A program made the position numbers and the translations under genes. From assembly GCA_015233465.1 (NCBI GenBank), contig JADFXP010000029.1, forward strand, positions 1 to 33,152: DNA of 33,152 nucleotides, in the 5' to 3' direction. Numbering within the stretch: the stretch's first letter is position 1; every line of letters starts with the position of its first letter. Under the pieces are notes generated by a model, which was not told where the DNA came from, made no database searches, and saw only the letters and a program-made list of their open reading frames with translations. This stretch comes from Candidatus Magnetominusculus dajiuhuensis. GTDB lineage: Bacteria > Nitrospirota > Thermodesulfovibrionia > Thermodesulfovibrionales > Magnetobacteriaceae. Positions 23,483 through 31,505 of the stretch are shown in pieces.

Positions 23483-24820
23483 ATGTTAAAAACAATACCC
23501 AAAAAAATCGGCAAATTTGATATAGGAAGAGTCCTCGGATCTGGGAGTACGGGTACGGTTTATCTTGCTGAAGACCCGTTTATTGGCAGACAGGTTGCCG
23601 TTAAGGTAGCGGTTAATGATTTAATGGCAGACCCAAAGGAAGGGGCAAGATACCGCAAGATGTTTTTTAATGAAGCAAAGATTGCAGGCATATTGAATCA
23701 TCCCAATATCCTGCCTACCTTTGATGCAGGAATTGACGGAAAACTTTGTTATATTGTCATGGAATATATGGATTCCGAAAAAACACTTGCTGATTTTTGC
23801 ACACCAGAGACTTTGCTTCCTGTTGAAAAGGTAATTGAAATCATTTATAAATGCTGCAAAGCACTTGCCTATGCCCATCGTTTTAACATAATACACCGCG
23901 ATATAAAACCCAGTAATATCTTGCTCACCAAAGAGATGGATGTTAAGATAGCAGATTTCTCTCTTGCACAATACATTCAGTCTGATTCAACGCAGCTTAT
24001 GGGAATAGTAGGCTCTCCAAGATATATGTCTCCAGAGCAGCTCAATGAAGAGGTTTTAACGATTCGTACAGACCTATTTTCACTTGGTGTTGTGCTTTAT
24101 GAGATGCTTGCAGGCTGTCCGCCTTTTCAGGCAGAAAATGTGACATCTTTAATCTATCAAATAGCATATGAAGACCCTCCTCCGCTGCGCTATTACCAAC
24201 CTGAGATGCCTGAAATGCTTGAATTAATAATAAGAAAGGCATTAAATAAAAACCCAGAAGGCAGGTATCAAAATGGAGAGGATTTTGCCTCTGATTTGAG
24301 TCAAGCGCTAAGTCAGAAATTTAATATAGATCAAGACCCCTCAACTGAAATAAATCAGAAACAACGGTTCAATCATCTGAAAAAATTGAATTTCTTCAAA
24401 GAATTCACAGACCTTGAGATTTGGGAGGTCATCAGGGCTAGCGTCTGGGTTGAATTTCATCAAGGTCAAATAATTGTTCATGAGGGCGATGTCTCTGACT
24501 CATTCTATGTAATAATCAGCGGTAAGGTAGATGTCACCAAAGAAGATATAACCATTGTAACACTAAATGAAGGTGACTGCTTTGGAGAAATGGGCTATCT
24601 AACCCACACAATCCGCTCAGCTGATGTTGTCACTAATACTAATGTCATGCTAATAAAAGTAAACAGCACACTCATTGAACGCTCTTCCCCAAATTGCCAG
24701 CTTCATTTCTATAAAGTATTCCTTAAAACTCTCATTAATCGGCTTAAAAAAACTAGCAATATGATCTCAAAACATGAGGGCTCTGCCCTCAAACTCCCGC
24801 AAAGGGACTCGTCCCTTTGA
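23483..24820 (+). CDS. Ser/Thr protein kinase fused to a cyclic-nucleotide-binding domain
   Basis: A 445-residue protein without membrane segments. Residues 13-275 are a Hanks-type kinase: glycine loop GSGSTGTVYLAE, Lys41 in VAVKVA, Glu65, HRDIKPSN at 138-145, then DFS at 158-160 in place of DFG, and SPRYMSPEQ. Residues about 298-420 form a Crp-like cyclic-nucleotide-binding domain, with FYVIISGKVDV and the phosphate-binding-cassette-like FGEMGYLTHTIRSADVV. Fusion suggests that kinase activity responds to a cyclic nucleotide; this is inference. The last 15 residues (HEGSALKLPQRDSSL) are encoded by hairpin repeat copy F. The gene overlaps the convergent aminotransferase gene by 32 bases within that repeat. 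Confidence 0.9.
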   Translation: MLKTIPKKIGKFDIGRVLGSGSTGTVYLAEDPFIGRQVAVKVAVNDLMADPKEGARYRKMFFNEAKIAGILNHPNILPTFDAGIDGKLCYIVMEYMDSEKTLADFCTPETLLPVEKVIEIIYKCCKALAYAHRFNIIHRDIKPSNILLTKEMDVKIADFSLAQYIQSDSTQLMGIVGSPRYMSPEQLNEEVLTIRTDLFSLGVVLYEMLAGCPPFQAENVTSLIYQIAYEDPPPLRYYQPEMPEMLELIIRKALNKNPEGRYQNGEDFASDLSQALSQKFNIDQDPSTEINQKQRFNHLKKLNFFKEFTDLEIWEVIRASVWVEFHQGQIIVHEGDVSDSFYVIISGKVDVTKEDITIVTLNEGDCFGEMGYLTHTIRSADVVTNTNVMLIKVNSTLIERSSPNCQLHFYKVFLKTLINRLKKTSNMISKHEGSALKLPQRDSSL

Positions 24821-24824
24821 ACCC
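24775..24824 (+). repeat. Paired-hairpin repeat, copy F
   Basis: A full element: TGAGGGCTCTGCCCTCA (24775-24791), ACTCCCG, CAAAGGGACTCGTCCCTTTG (24800-24819), AACCC. It is identical to copy H over 50 bases. It contains the stop codons and C-terminal codons of both the kinase gene (plus strand) and the aminotransferase gene (minus strand), which overlap inside it. Confidence 0.93.
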
Positions 24825-25652
24825 ATTAATAAAAGCAGTTCTCAAAAATTTAGAAATTGCACCAACATTAAACTTAACTACACCTACACAACTTACAGGC
24901 ATAACCTCCATTGAAGTATTTGTCAAAAATACCTCTGATGCCTGATATAAATCTTCAACAAAATATTGCCCTTCTATTACCTTGATTCCATTTTTTCTGG
25001 CTAGGTCTACAACAAGATTCCTTGTAATCCCTTCCAATATCCCACAATCTATTGAAGGCGTATATAAAATCCCATCCGTACTAAAAAACAGATTTGATAC
25101 AGTTCCTTCTGTCAAATGTCCTCTAACATTACACATCAATGCCTCATCAGCATGATTTTTCTTTGCATCAGTCTTTGCAAGTATGTTATTCAGAAAATTC
25201 ATTGATTTTATAGCTGGATTTATAGCCTCTACTATATTTCTCTTAACATCTGAAACAATTACCTTCATGCCTCTTTCATATAACTCTTCGGGGTAAGGAT
25301 GAGACTGCCTTGTAATCACCAAAAATGTCGGCTTTTCACAAAGGTCTATATCTAATCCTATAGGTCCAACTCCGCGTGTTATAGTAATCCTGATATATGC
25401 TTCTTTTAATTGATTTGAGGCAAGGGTGTCATATACAATTTTGGCAATTTGATCATCACCATATGGAACTCTCAGGGAGATAAGTTCAGCGCTCCTTTTA
25501 AGCCGTGCAATATGATCTTTGAGCATAAAAACTACGCCATTATAAGCGGCAAGGGTCTCAAACACGCCGTCGCCATATAAAAAACCATGATCAAATATTG
25601 ACACATTGGCATGTTCTTCGTTTATAATAGAATCATTAAAAAATACTTTCAT
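24789..25652 (-). CDS. Class IV PLP aminotransferase (IlvE/D-amino-acid transaminase type)
   Basis: A 287-residue fold-type IV enzyme. It begins with SIFDHGFLYGDGVFETLAAYNG (18-39), the PLP-binding catalytic lysine is Lys149 in AIKSMNFLNNILAK, and TEGTVSNLFF (181-190) contacts the cofactor phosphate, followed by GILEGITR. It is closest in pattern to branched-chain aminotransferases; D-alanine transaminase and aminodeoxychorismate lyase share these motifs, so I give no gene symbol. The final 11 residues (GFKGTSPFAGV) are encoded by the hairpin repeat, so the natural C-terminus probably ended around AFIN. It is divergent from the phosphate transporter operon. Confidence 0.85.
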   Translation of the reverse strand: MKVFFNDSIINEEHANVSIFDHGFLYGDGVFETLAAYNGVVFMLKDHIARLKRSAELISLRVPYGDDQIAKIVYDTLASNQLKEAYIRITITRGVGPIGLDIDLCEKPTFLVITRQSHPYPEELYERGMKVIVSDVKRNIVEAINPAIKSMNFLNNILAKTDAKKNHADEALMCNVRGHLTEGTVSNLFFSTDGILYTPSIDCGILEGITRNLVVDLARKNGIKVIEGQYFVEDLYQASEVFLTNTSMEVMPVSCVGVVKFNVGAISKFLRTAFINGFKGTSPFAGV

Positions 25653-25727
25653 AATAATATATTAACAAAAAATGGTTATTTCATGTTATCCTAAACGATT
25701 CAATATGCAAAGAAAGAAGGAGGTTAT

Positions 25728-26345
25728 ATGGGCTTATTCCCAAAAGATATAAATTTTTTTGAATTATTAGATAATGCCTCAGTAAATTGTATTGACGCAG
25801 CGAACAATCTAGTTAAACTCTTTGAAAACCTTGACGAAATAGAACAGCGCGCCAATAAAATTCATGAACTTGAACGAAACGGCGACCTTATCTCTCACGA
25901 GATATTTAGAAGTCTTAATAAAATATTTATTACTCCAATTGACAGAGAAGATATTTTTGCACTTACCTCAAAACTTGATGACATCTTGGATATGATTTGG
26001 GGCTGTGCTGATCATGTAAGATTATTTAAGATAAAGACCACTATCAACGGCATATTTGATATGATTACCCTTCTTCAAAGAAATGTAGATACTATAAATA
26101 AGGCTATCCATAATCTCAGGCTCAAAAAATACTCCTATGTTCAAGAGTTATGTATTGAGATAAACAGGCTTGAAAATGATGCTGACAAGCTCTTTAAGGG
26201 TGTTTTAGGGGAATTATTTGAGACTGAAACCAATGCAATTATGATAATCAAATGGAAAGAGGTTTTGGAGTATCTTGAGACAGCAGCCAATCGTTGTGAA
26301 GATGTTGCAAATGTACTTGAAACAATAATAATGAAAAATGCCTGA
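25728..26345 (+). CDS. DUF47 PhoU-like protein (Pit accessory protein)
   Basis: A 205-residue, wholly helical protein of the DUF47/PhoU-like family, with LFEN... helices, EIEQRANKIHELERNGDLISHEIFRSLNKIFITPIDREDIFALTSKLDDILD (about 42-93) containing the signature acidic FITPIDREDI segment, and a repeated half (EINRLENDADKLFKGVLGELFE). Such proteins accompany Pit transporters and are thought to control phosphate flux. The start is well supported by AAGGAGG at 25717-25723. It overlaps the transporter gene by 8 bases, so the two are translationally coupled. Confidence 0.92.
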   Translation: MGLFPKDINFFELLDNASVNCIDAANNLVKLFENLDEIEQRANKIHELERNGDLISHEIFRSLNKIFITPIDREDIFALTSKLDDILDMIWGCADHVRLFKIKTTINGIFDMITLLQRNVDTINKAIHNLRLKKYSYVQELCIEINRLENDADKLFKGVLGELFETETNAIMIIKWKEVLEYLETAANRCEDVANVLETIIMKNA

Positions 26346-27324
26346 AACTATAATATTTATCATAATTATAGCCCTCTTGTTTGATATGAGCAACGGAATG
26401 CATGACACTGCTAATGCCATTGCCACAGTTGTTTCAACACGCGTACTATCCCCTGTTCAAGCAGTATTAATGGCTGCAACTCTTAATATACTTGGCGCAT
26501 TTATAAGCACTCATGTCGCTAAAACCATTGGCATAGGACTAGTAGATCCTGCTGGCATTAATTCTGCTGTTATTATGTCTGCATTAGTTGCAGGATTTAT
26601 TTGGAATATAGCAATGATAAGGCTTGGTCTGCCTGTAAGTTCATCTCATGCCTTGATCGGCAGTCTTATTGGCGCAGCGTTTTCACATGGCGGATTAACA
26701 GTTTTAAATTTCAGAGGTTTATCTGATATTTTTATTTCTCTTTTAATATCTCCGGTATTGGCTCTTATTTTTGGTTATTTATTAATGAAATTAATACTAA
26801 TAATATTTGGAAGATTTTCACCAAGCGGATTAAATAAGAATTTTGGGATACTTCAAATATTTTCGTCAGCCTTCATGGCTTTTAGTCATGGGTCAAATGA
26901 TGCACAAAAGGTTATGGGAATCATTACGCTAACGCTCTTTAGCAGCGGGGTTATACATTCAGCAGAAGTTCCTTTTTGGGTAATTTTAATCTGCGCGCTT
27001 GCTATGGGATTTGGAACAGCTCTTGGAGGATGGAAGGTCATTAAAACACTCGGCGTAAGTATGCTTAAACTTGAACCAATTCACGGATTTGCAGCAGAAA
27101 CCGCAGCAACTACTGTTATCTTAGGGGCAAGTTATTTTGGAATGCCTGTAAGTACTACTAATGTTATCTCATGCACAATTATGGGTGTTGGAGCAACTAA
27201 ACGCCTTTCTGCAGTTAGATGGGGAGTTGCTAGAAAAATCCTCTTTGCTTGGATATTTACCTTCCCTTGCTGTATCTTAATGGCCTATTTCTTTTATAAA
27301 TTTATCTCAATTTTTATCAAATAA
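26338..27324 (+). CDS. Low-affinity inorganic phosphate transporter, Pit family
   Basis: A 328-residue integral membrane protein with about ten hydrophobic segments. Both halves carry the PiT signature: FDMSNGMHDTANAIATVVSTR at 15-35 and FMAFSHGSNDAQKVMGI in the second half, with GLPVSSSHALIG and GMPVSTTNVISCTIMG as the paired loop motifs. It imports phosphate (as metal-phosphate or by proton/sodium symport) across the inner membrane. It starts within the end of the DUF47 gene. A half-copy of the hairpin repeat follows directly after its stop codon, before the convergent HD-GYP gene. Confidence 0.95.
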   Translation: MPETIIFIIIIALLFDMSNGMHDTANAIATVVSTRVLSPVQAVLMAATLNILGAFISTHVAKTIGIGLVDPAGINSAVIMSALVAGFIWNIAMIRLGLPVSSSHALIGSLIGAAFSHGGLTVLNFRGLSDIFISLLISPVLALIFGYLLMKLILIIFGRFSPSGLNKNFGILQIFSSAFMAFSHGSNDAQKVMGIITLTLFSSGVIHSAEVPFWVILICALAMGFGTALGGWKVIKTLGVSMLKLEPIHGFAAETAATTVILGASYFGMPVSTTNVISCTIMGVGATKRLSAVRWGVARKILFAWIFTFPCCILMAYFFYKFISIFIK

Positions 27325-27330
27325 TTGTCA

Positions 27331-27347
27331 TGAGGGCGCTGCCCTTA
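27331..27347 (+). repeat. Paired-hairpin repeat, copy G (first hairpin only)
   Basis: TGAGGGC-GCT-GCCCTTA, a variant of the first hairpin with one G-T pair. The preceding bases TTGTCA match those before copy B, so the two half-copies may represent one truncated subtype. It lies in the convergent gap between the Pit transporter and the HD-GYP gene. Confidence 0.7.
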
Positions 27348-27363
27348 AAATAAATATTTATCT

Positions 27364-29175
27364 TTATTGCTGCAATGCTTCGGCATCAATTCCAGAAACA
27401 GAATATTTCACGCCATTATATGTAAACTCATCTACTTGTTCTTCCTTTAATTCCTTTTTGGCATATTCTACAGCTAGTCCAGATTCAACGAAGAAATTAA
27501 CAATATCCTTATCAAGATGATTATCTTTAACCATAAATCCCAAGATCTTAAAGGCCTCAGATAAGGTCTTGCCCTTTTTATAAGGCCTGTCAGCAGCAGT
27601 CAATGCCTCAAATATATCAGCTAAGGCAATGATTCTTGCCTGAGTCGGCAGGTCTTCTGCCTTGAGTTTATTAGGATAGCCAGTGCCAGCAAGTGTTTCA
27701 TGATGCGCGCCTGCCAAAAATGGAACCATTTTCAAACTCTTTGGCCAAGGCAGTTGGCTTAGCATTTTAATGGTGAGTTTTGCGTGATTCTGAATTATCT
27801 CTCTTTCACTATCTGAAAGAGTGCCTCTGCGTATTGAAAGATTTTGTACCTCATCTGGAGTCAAAAACTGTTTATCTTCTCCATTTATCTTAATTGTTTT
27901 AGTAGCAATTTCTTTGATCTTGTTTATCTTTGCATCCTCCATAAACTCCCCGCCTGTATTAGCGGTTTTGATAAATTTTATATCTTCATTAATGGAATTA
28001 ATTTTTTCTTTATATTGCGCTTCAATATCTTCAAAATTAGCAGATGCGCCAGATTTAGATAATAATGCTATTTTATTATTTAGGAATTCAATCTCAATGT
28101 CTTTTTTAAGTATCTCAGCCCTTGTAAAGACTAAATCAATCCTGTCAACAATGGTCTCAAGTTTAGTTGCCTTATCCACAACATGCTCAGGGGTAGTAAT
28201 CTTACCAATATCATGCATCCAAGCAGCAATCCTGAGTTCATTTTGCTGGGCTTCTGAAAGATTAAAATCAGCCCACTTCTCTGACTTTGAATCATTCAAT
28301 GCCTTGGCAATTTGCTGCGTTAATTCTGCAACCCTTCTGACATGACCGCCAGTATAAATAGATTTTTCGTCAATTGCTGAAGCAGTAGATCTAATAAAAG
28401 AATCCAATAGATTACTAAGTTCGCTGATTAAAGATGTGTTAGTTATAGCAACTGCTGCTTGTGAGGCAAGAGACTCTACAAGGGATTGATAATTTTTATA
28501 AAATTGAATGGTCTTATTTTTCTCATCTTGAGCATTTAAAAGCTGCAAAACTCCAATAATCTCACTTAGATGATTTCGTAATGGAACAACAAGCATGGAT
28601 TGTGAGCGATAGCCAGTTCTCTTATCAAATTCCCTAGTCCCTTTAAAATCAAAACCTTCTACCTTATACACATCAACAATATTTACTGACTCACCAGTTA
28701 ATGCAACATAAGCAGAGACCTGTTGTTCATTACGGGAGCCGTCACTATTATACAGCTGCAAAGGGGGAAACGGAATATCCTTTCCGCTTGTACCGCCCAT
28801 CTTAAAATTCAAGGAGCGGGTTTGTAAGATCTTAAACATCATACTTTTTTCATCAGGGGAGACGATATATAATGTTCCGCCGTCAGCATTGGTAAAATTC
28901 ATGCCTTCAACAACTATCATCTCAAGGAGTGCGTCAAGATTTTTTTCAGCAGAAAGAGCTGCGCCAATTTTTATAAGTTCTTTAGTAAGATTTACCTGAT
29001 TTTCTGTGAATTGCTTAATCTCATGAAGTACTCCGTCAAAAAATGTATTGTTTAACTTATCAATAATATCAGATGTATATTTTTGTTTTTGTTTTACATT
29101 AGCGACAAAACGTTCTATATCATCATTATCAGAGAATTTTACTCTTGTCTTTTTTTCTGAAGTAGGTGTCTGCAT
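27364..29175 (-). CDS. GAF-HD-GYP domain phosphodiesterase
   Basis: A 603-residue cytosolic protein. Residues about 62-250 form a GAF sensor domain (NADGGTLYIVS, TGYRSQSMLVVPL). The HD-GYP domain follows: GGHVRRVAELTQQIA (276-290), HDIGK at 321-325, the second His in IIQNHAK (461-467), HHE at 491-493, TGYP near 498-501, and ADIFEALTAADRPYK (519-533). HD-GYP proteins hydrolyse cyclic di-GMP. About 110 extra helical, charged residues (341-450) split the domain between HDIGK...VDKA and the region LSIRRGTLSDSERE. A normal HD-GYP domain has no such insert there. The metal-binding residues appear intact. Confidence 0.9.
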   Translation of the reverse strand: MQTPTSEKKTRVKFSDNDDIERFVANVKQKQKYTSDIIDKLNNTFFDGVLHEIKQFTENQVNLTKELIKIGAALSAEKNLDALLEMIVVEGMNFTNADGGTLYIVSPDEKSMMFKILQTRSLNFKMGGTSGKDIPFPPLQLYNSDGSRNEQQVSAYVALTGESVNIVDVYKVEGFDFKGTREFDKRTGYRSQSMLVVPLRNHLSEIIGVLQLLNAQDEKNKTIQFYKNYQSLVESLASQAAVAITNTSLISELSNLLDSFIRSTASAIDEKSIYTGGHVRRVAELTQQIAKALNDSKSEKWADFNLSEAQQNELRIAAWMHDIGKITTPEHVVDKATKLETIVDRIDLVFTRAEILKKDIEIEFLNNKIALLSKSGASANFEDIEAQYKEKINSINEDIKFIKTANTGGEFMEDAKINKIKEIATKTIKINGEDKQFLTPDEVQNLSIRRGTLSDSEREIIQNHAKLTIKMLSQLPWPKSLKMVPFLAGAHHETLAGTGYPNKLKAEDLPTQARIIALADIFEALTAADRPYKKGKTLSEAFKILGFMVKDNHLDKDIVNFFVESGLAVEYAKKELKEEQVDEFTYNGVKYSVSGIDAEALQQ

Positions 29176-29258
29176 AATTTCCTCTTATTATAGATGTTAC
29201 CGCCCTCTTTAATATTTCTATTATAATAAATTAACAATAAAAAAAAAAGCATTTAATA

Positions 29259-30218
29259 TTATCCGCCAATATACCATCCAAATAACATAACCATAACAGG
29301 TATTGAAATTAAAGAAAAAATAAAACTAAATAACAATAATTGATTAACAATAGAACCATTACCCCCATACCGCTCTGTTATTATCGGCACTATTGTAATC
29401 GGTGGAACTGCTGCTTGTAATAAGATTAAAAATGCGATGTCATGAGGCAAAGTTACTAATCTAAGTAATAATATCATCACCAAAGGAAATAGAATGTTTT
29501 TTGTAATAAGAAATTTTATTATCTCAACCCACTCAATATTATTACCTGCATTCACACGGCTAAGATGGTATTCAGTATGAACATTTGCCCCTATTATTAA
29601 TAATAATAAAGGGAGAGACATCCCTCCAACCATCATCAGTCCATTTAATACAAAATTCGGCAAATATTTATTAAATCCAATCAATCGTACAGCAAGAGTA
29701 AAAATAGTTGCAACAAAAACAGGGTTTAATAACAAACTGATATTATGATTATCCTTTGTATGACCCTTAAAGACCTTGGGCATGGTATTATGAAAAAATG
29801 CAGGGAAAAACAGAGTAAATAAAAAGAGATTAACAAGATGAATTGAATTTGTTCCATACATTCCGCCTAAAATCATCAGCGGAAAAAATATACCATTTTG
29901 ATAAAACAGCGATGTAAAAAACTCACGCCTATAAACCTTTAAAGATATATTCATAAAGATTAAGGATAATATAAAAGCGATAACTGTAAACCCTGCCCAA
30001 TAAACAGGCAGCATCCACCACAACAGGTTTTCTTCTGGTTTGAACTTAGTCAGGACATTATAAGAAGCAAGCGCTGGAAGGGCTATGTCAATTGCAAGCG
30101 GTGAAAGCATCTTTAGGGCGCTGCTTGGCACAATCTTTCTGCTGATTACATAAACTCCAAGCCCGCCTATTAAAAACATTAACGCAACTGCCTGAAATGT
30201 GCTAACAAATAAACGCAA
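29259..30218 (-). CDS. AEC-family transporter (auxin efflux carrier type)
   Basis: A 319-residue protein with about ten membrane segments and the AEC pattern: an N-terminal half with PLAIDIALPALASYNVL, and a second half with LLLLIIGANVH and LLQAAVPPITIVPIITERYGGN. Members move small organic acids such as malate in bacteria; the substrate is not known here. The start is a TTG at 30218, four bases after the stop of the Rrf2 regulator gene; the first in-frame ATG is 13 codons later and would remove part of the first helix. Translation is probably coupled to the regulator gene. Confidence 0.87.
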   Translation of the reverse strand: MRLFVSTFQAVALMFLIGGLGVYVISRKIVPSSALKMLSPLAIDIALPALASYNVLTKFKPEENLLWWMLPVYWAGFTVIAFILSLIFMNISLKVYRREFFTSLFYQNGIFFPLMILGGMYGTNSIHLVNLFLFTLFFPAFFHNTMPKVFKGHTKDNHNISLLLNPVFVATIFTLAVRLIGFNKYLPNFVLNGLMMVGGMSLPLLLLIIGANVHTEYHLSRVNAGNNIEWVEIIKFLITKNILFPLVMILLLRLVTLPHDIAFLILLQAAVPPITIVPIITERYGGNGSIVNQLLLFSFIFSLISIPVMVMLFGWYIGG

Positions 30219-30222
30219 AAGA

Positions 30223-30657
30223 TTATTCCGACTTGGAAGTTGTTATAGTATAACCCTTTGAAACAAGCAGGCTTTCAAGATTCCAGCCTCCTAATTTATC
30301 AATAATAGAGCCCTTTATCTCTACCCAAACAGGACATAAGGCACAGGTCTGACTGAAATCACATTTCTTTAAATCCACTGCACACCTGCTGATTGCAATC
30401 GCCCCTTCCATTGCCTCAATTATCTCAAGCACTAAGATTTTACTTGGATGTTTGGCAAGTTTAAACCCTCCCTTTGAGCCGCGTATAGATGTGACTAACC
30501 CAGCCCTTGCAAGTTTTTGAAGTATCTTTGTTAAAAAAGGACGGGGTATAAGTCTTTCTTCTGATATTCTTGATGCGCCATAGATCTCATCATATTTTAA
30601 TGCTAAAAGCAGCATACATCTTAAGGCATAATCCGTCTCCATTGATATCTGAAACAT
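30223..30657 (-). CDS. Rrf2-family transcriptional regulator with Fe-S-type cysteines
   Basis: A 144-residue Rrf2 protein. The N-terminal winged helix has the pattern METDYALRCMLLLAL, RPFLTKILQKLARAGLV and the wing SIRGSKGGFKLAK (58-69). The cysteines at 92, 99, 105 and 108 (RCAVDLKKCDFSQTCALC) match the region that binds a [2Fe-2S] cluster in IscR and NsrR, so it may sense iron-sulfur status, nitric oxide or redox state. An AGGAG motif precedes the ATG. It is the first gene of a pair with the AEC transporter, which it may control. Four cysteines in this region is one more than in IscR. Confidence 0.9.
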   Translation of the reverse strand: MFQISMETDYALRCMLLLALKYDEIYGASRISEERLIPRPFLTKILQKLARAGLVTSIRGSKGGFKLAKHPSKILVLEIIEAMEGAIAISRCAVDLKKCDFSQTCALCPVWVEIKGSIIDKLGGWNLESLLVSKGYTITTSKSE

Positions 30658-30833
30658 TTTGTATCACTCCTGTCTCTTTAAAATATCCTGTATTTAATAA
30701 TACATTTTATAGTAAAATAATTATGTGGACTATATTACAATATATGACTTATTATATCGTGTATCATATCATATATTTAATATTTAGTACAGATTATTAT
30801 TAAATAAATAATAATTTAATATAAGGGACTCAG

Positions 30834-31505
30834 ATGATTGAACCATATGAAATAATATTAAGGCTTGTAATAGGCGCAATAATTGGCGCAGTAATCGGAT
30901 ATGAGAGACAGCAGCACGGCAGGCCTGCTGGGATTCGTACGCATCTTCTTGTATGCACTGCCTCTGTAATTATCATGATTATATCTACGGAATATTATCA
31001 TTTAAGTTCCATAGACCCTTCATATGTTCGAGTAGACCCTGCTAGAATTGCTGCTGGCGCTATAACTGGAGTTGGATTTTTAGGTGCTGGAGTAATAATA
31101 AAGAGCGGGCCATCGGTTTTAGGGCTGACAACTGCTGCTTGCTTATGGATGATCTCAGCAATAGGACTTGCTATTGGCGGAGGTCTTTATACACTTTCTA
31201 TCTCAGGCTTTATTCTCACATATTTTTCTTTATTTTTAGTAAGGAAATTTGAGAAAAACTCCCCAGCCCTTCATTATAAAATCCTATCTATTTCCACTAA
31301 GATAAGAGAGCAAAATCAGCAGCTTCTTGATTCAATAAAGGAAACTGGCTGTGTTATTACAAACATTGACTATGAGTTAAATAAAGAACAAAACAGGCTC
31401 TCATATAATATTACAATCTCATTTAAGCAAGACAATATTCAAGAAAAAATCATAAAAGTACTCAATGAAGACCCAACTGTAATGTCTATGGCATTTCATA
31501 GATGA
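30834..31505 (+). CDS. MgtC/SapB-family membrane protein
   Basis: A 223-residue protein. Four to five membrane segments occupy residues about 5-135, with the family signature IGAVIGYERQQHGRPAGIRTHLLVC and AGAITGVGFLGAGVIIKSG, then LTTAACLWMISAIGLAIGGG. The cytosolic C-terminal domain (about 145-223) is of the ACT-like type. MgtC proteins help growth at low magnesium and modulate the F-type ATP synthase in some pathogens; the role here is unknown. GGGA-containing Shine-Dalgarno lies upstream. It overlaps the M23 peptidase gene by four bases (ATGA). Confidence 0.92.
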   Translation: MIEPYEIILRLVIGAIIGAVIGYERQQHGRPAGIRTHLLVCTASVIIMIISTEYYHLSSIDPSYVRVDPARIAAGAITGVGFLGAGVIIKSGPSVLGLTTAACLWMISAIGLAIGGGLYTLSISGFILTYFSLFLVRKFEKNSPALHYKILSISTKIREQNQQLLDSIKETGCVITNIDYELNKEQNRLSYNITISFKQDNIQEKIIKVLNEDPTVMSMAFHR

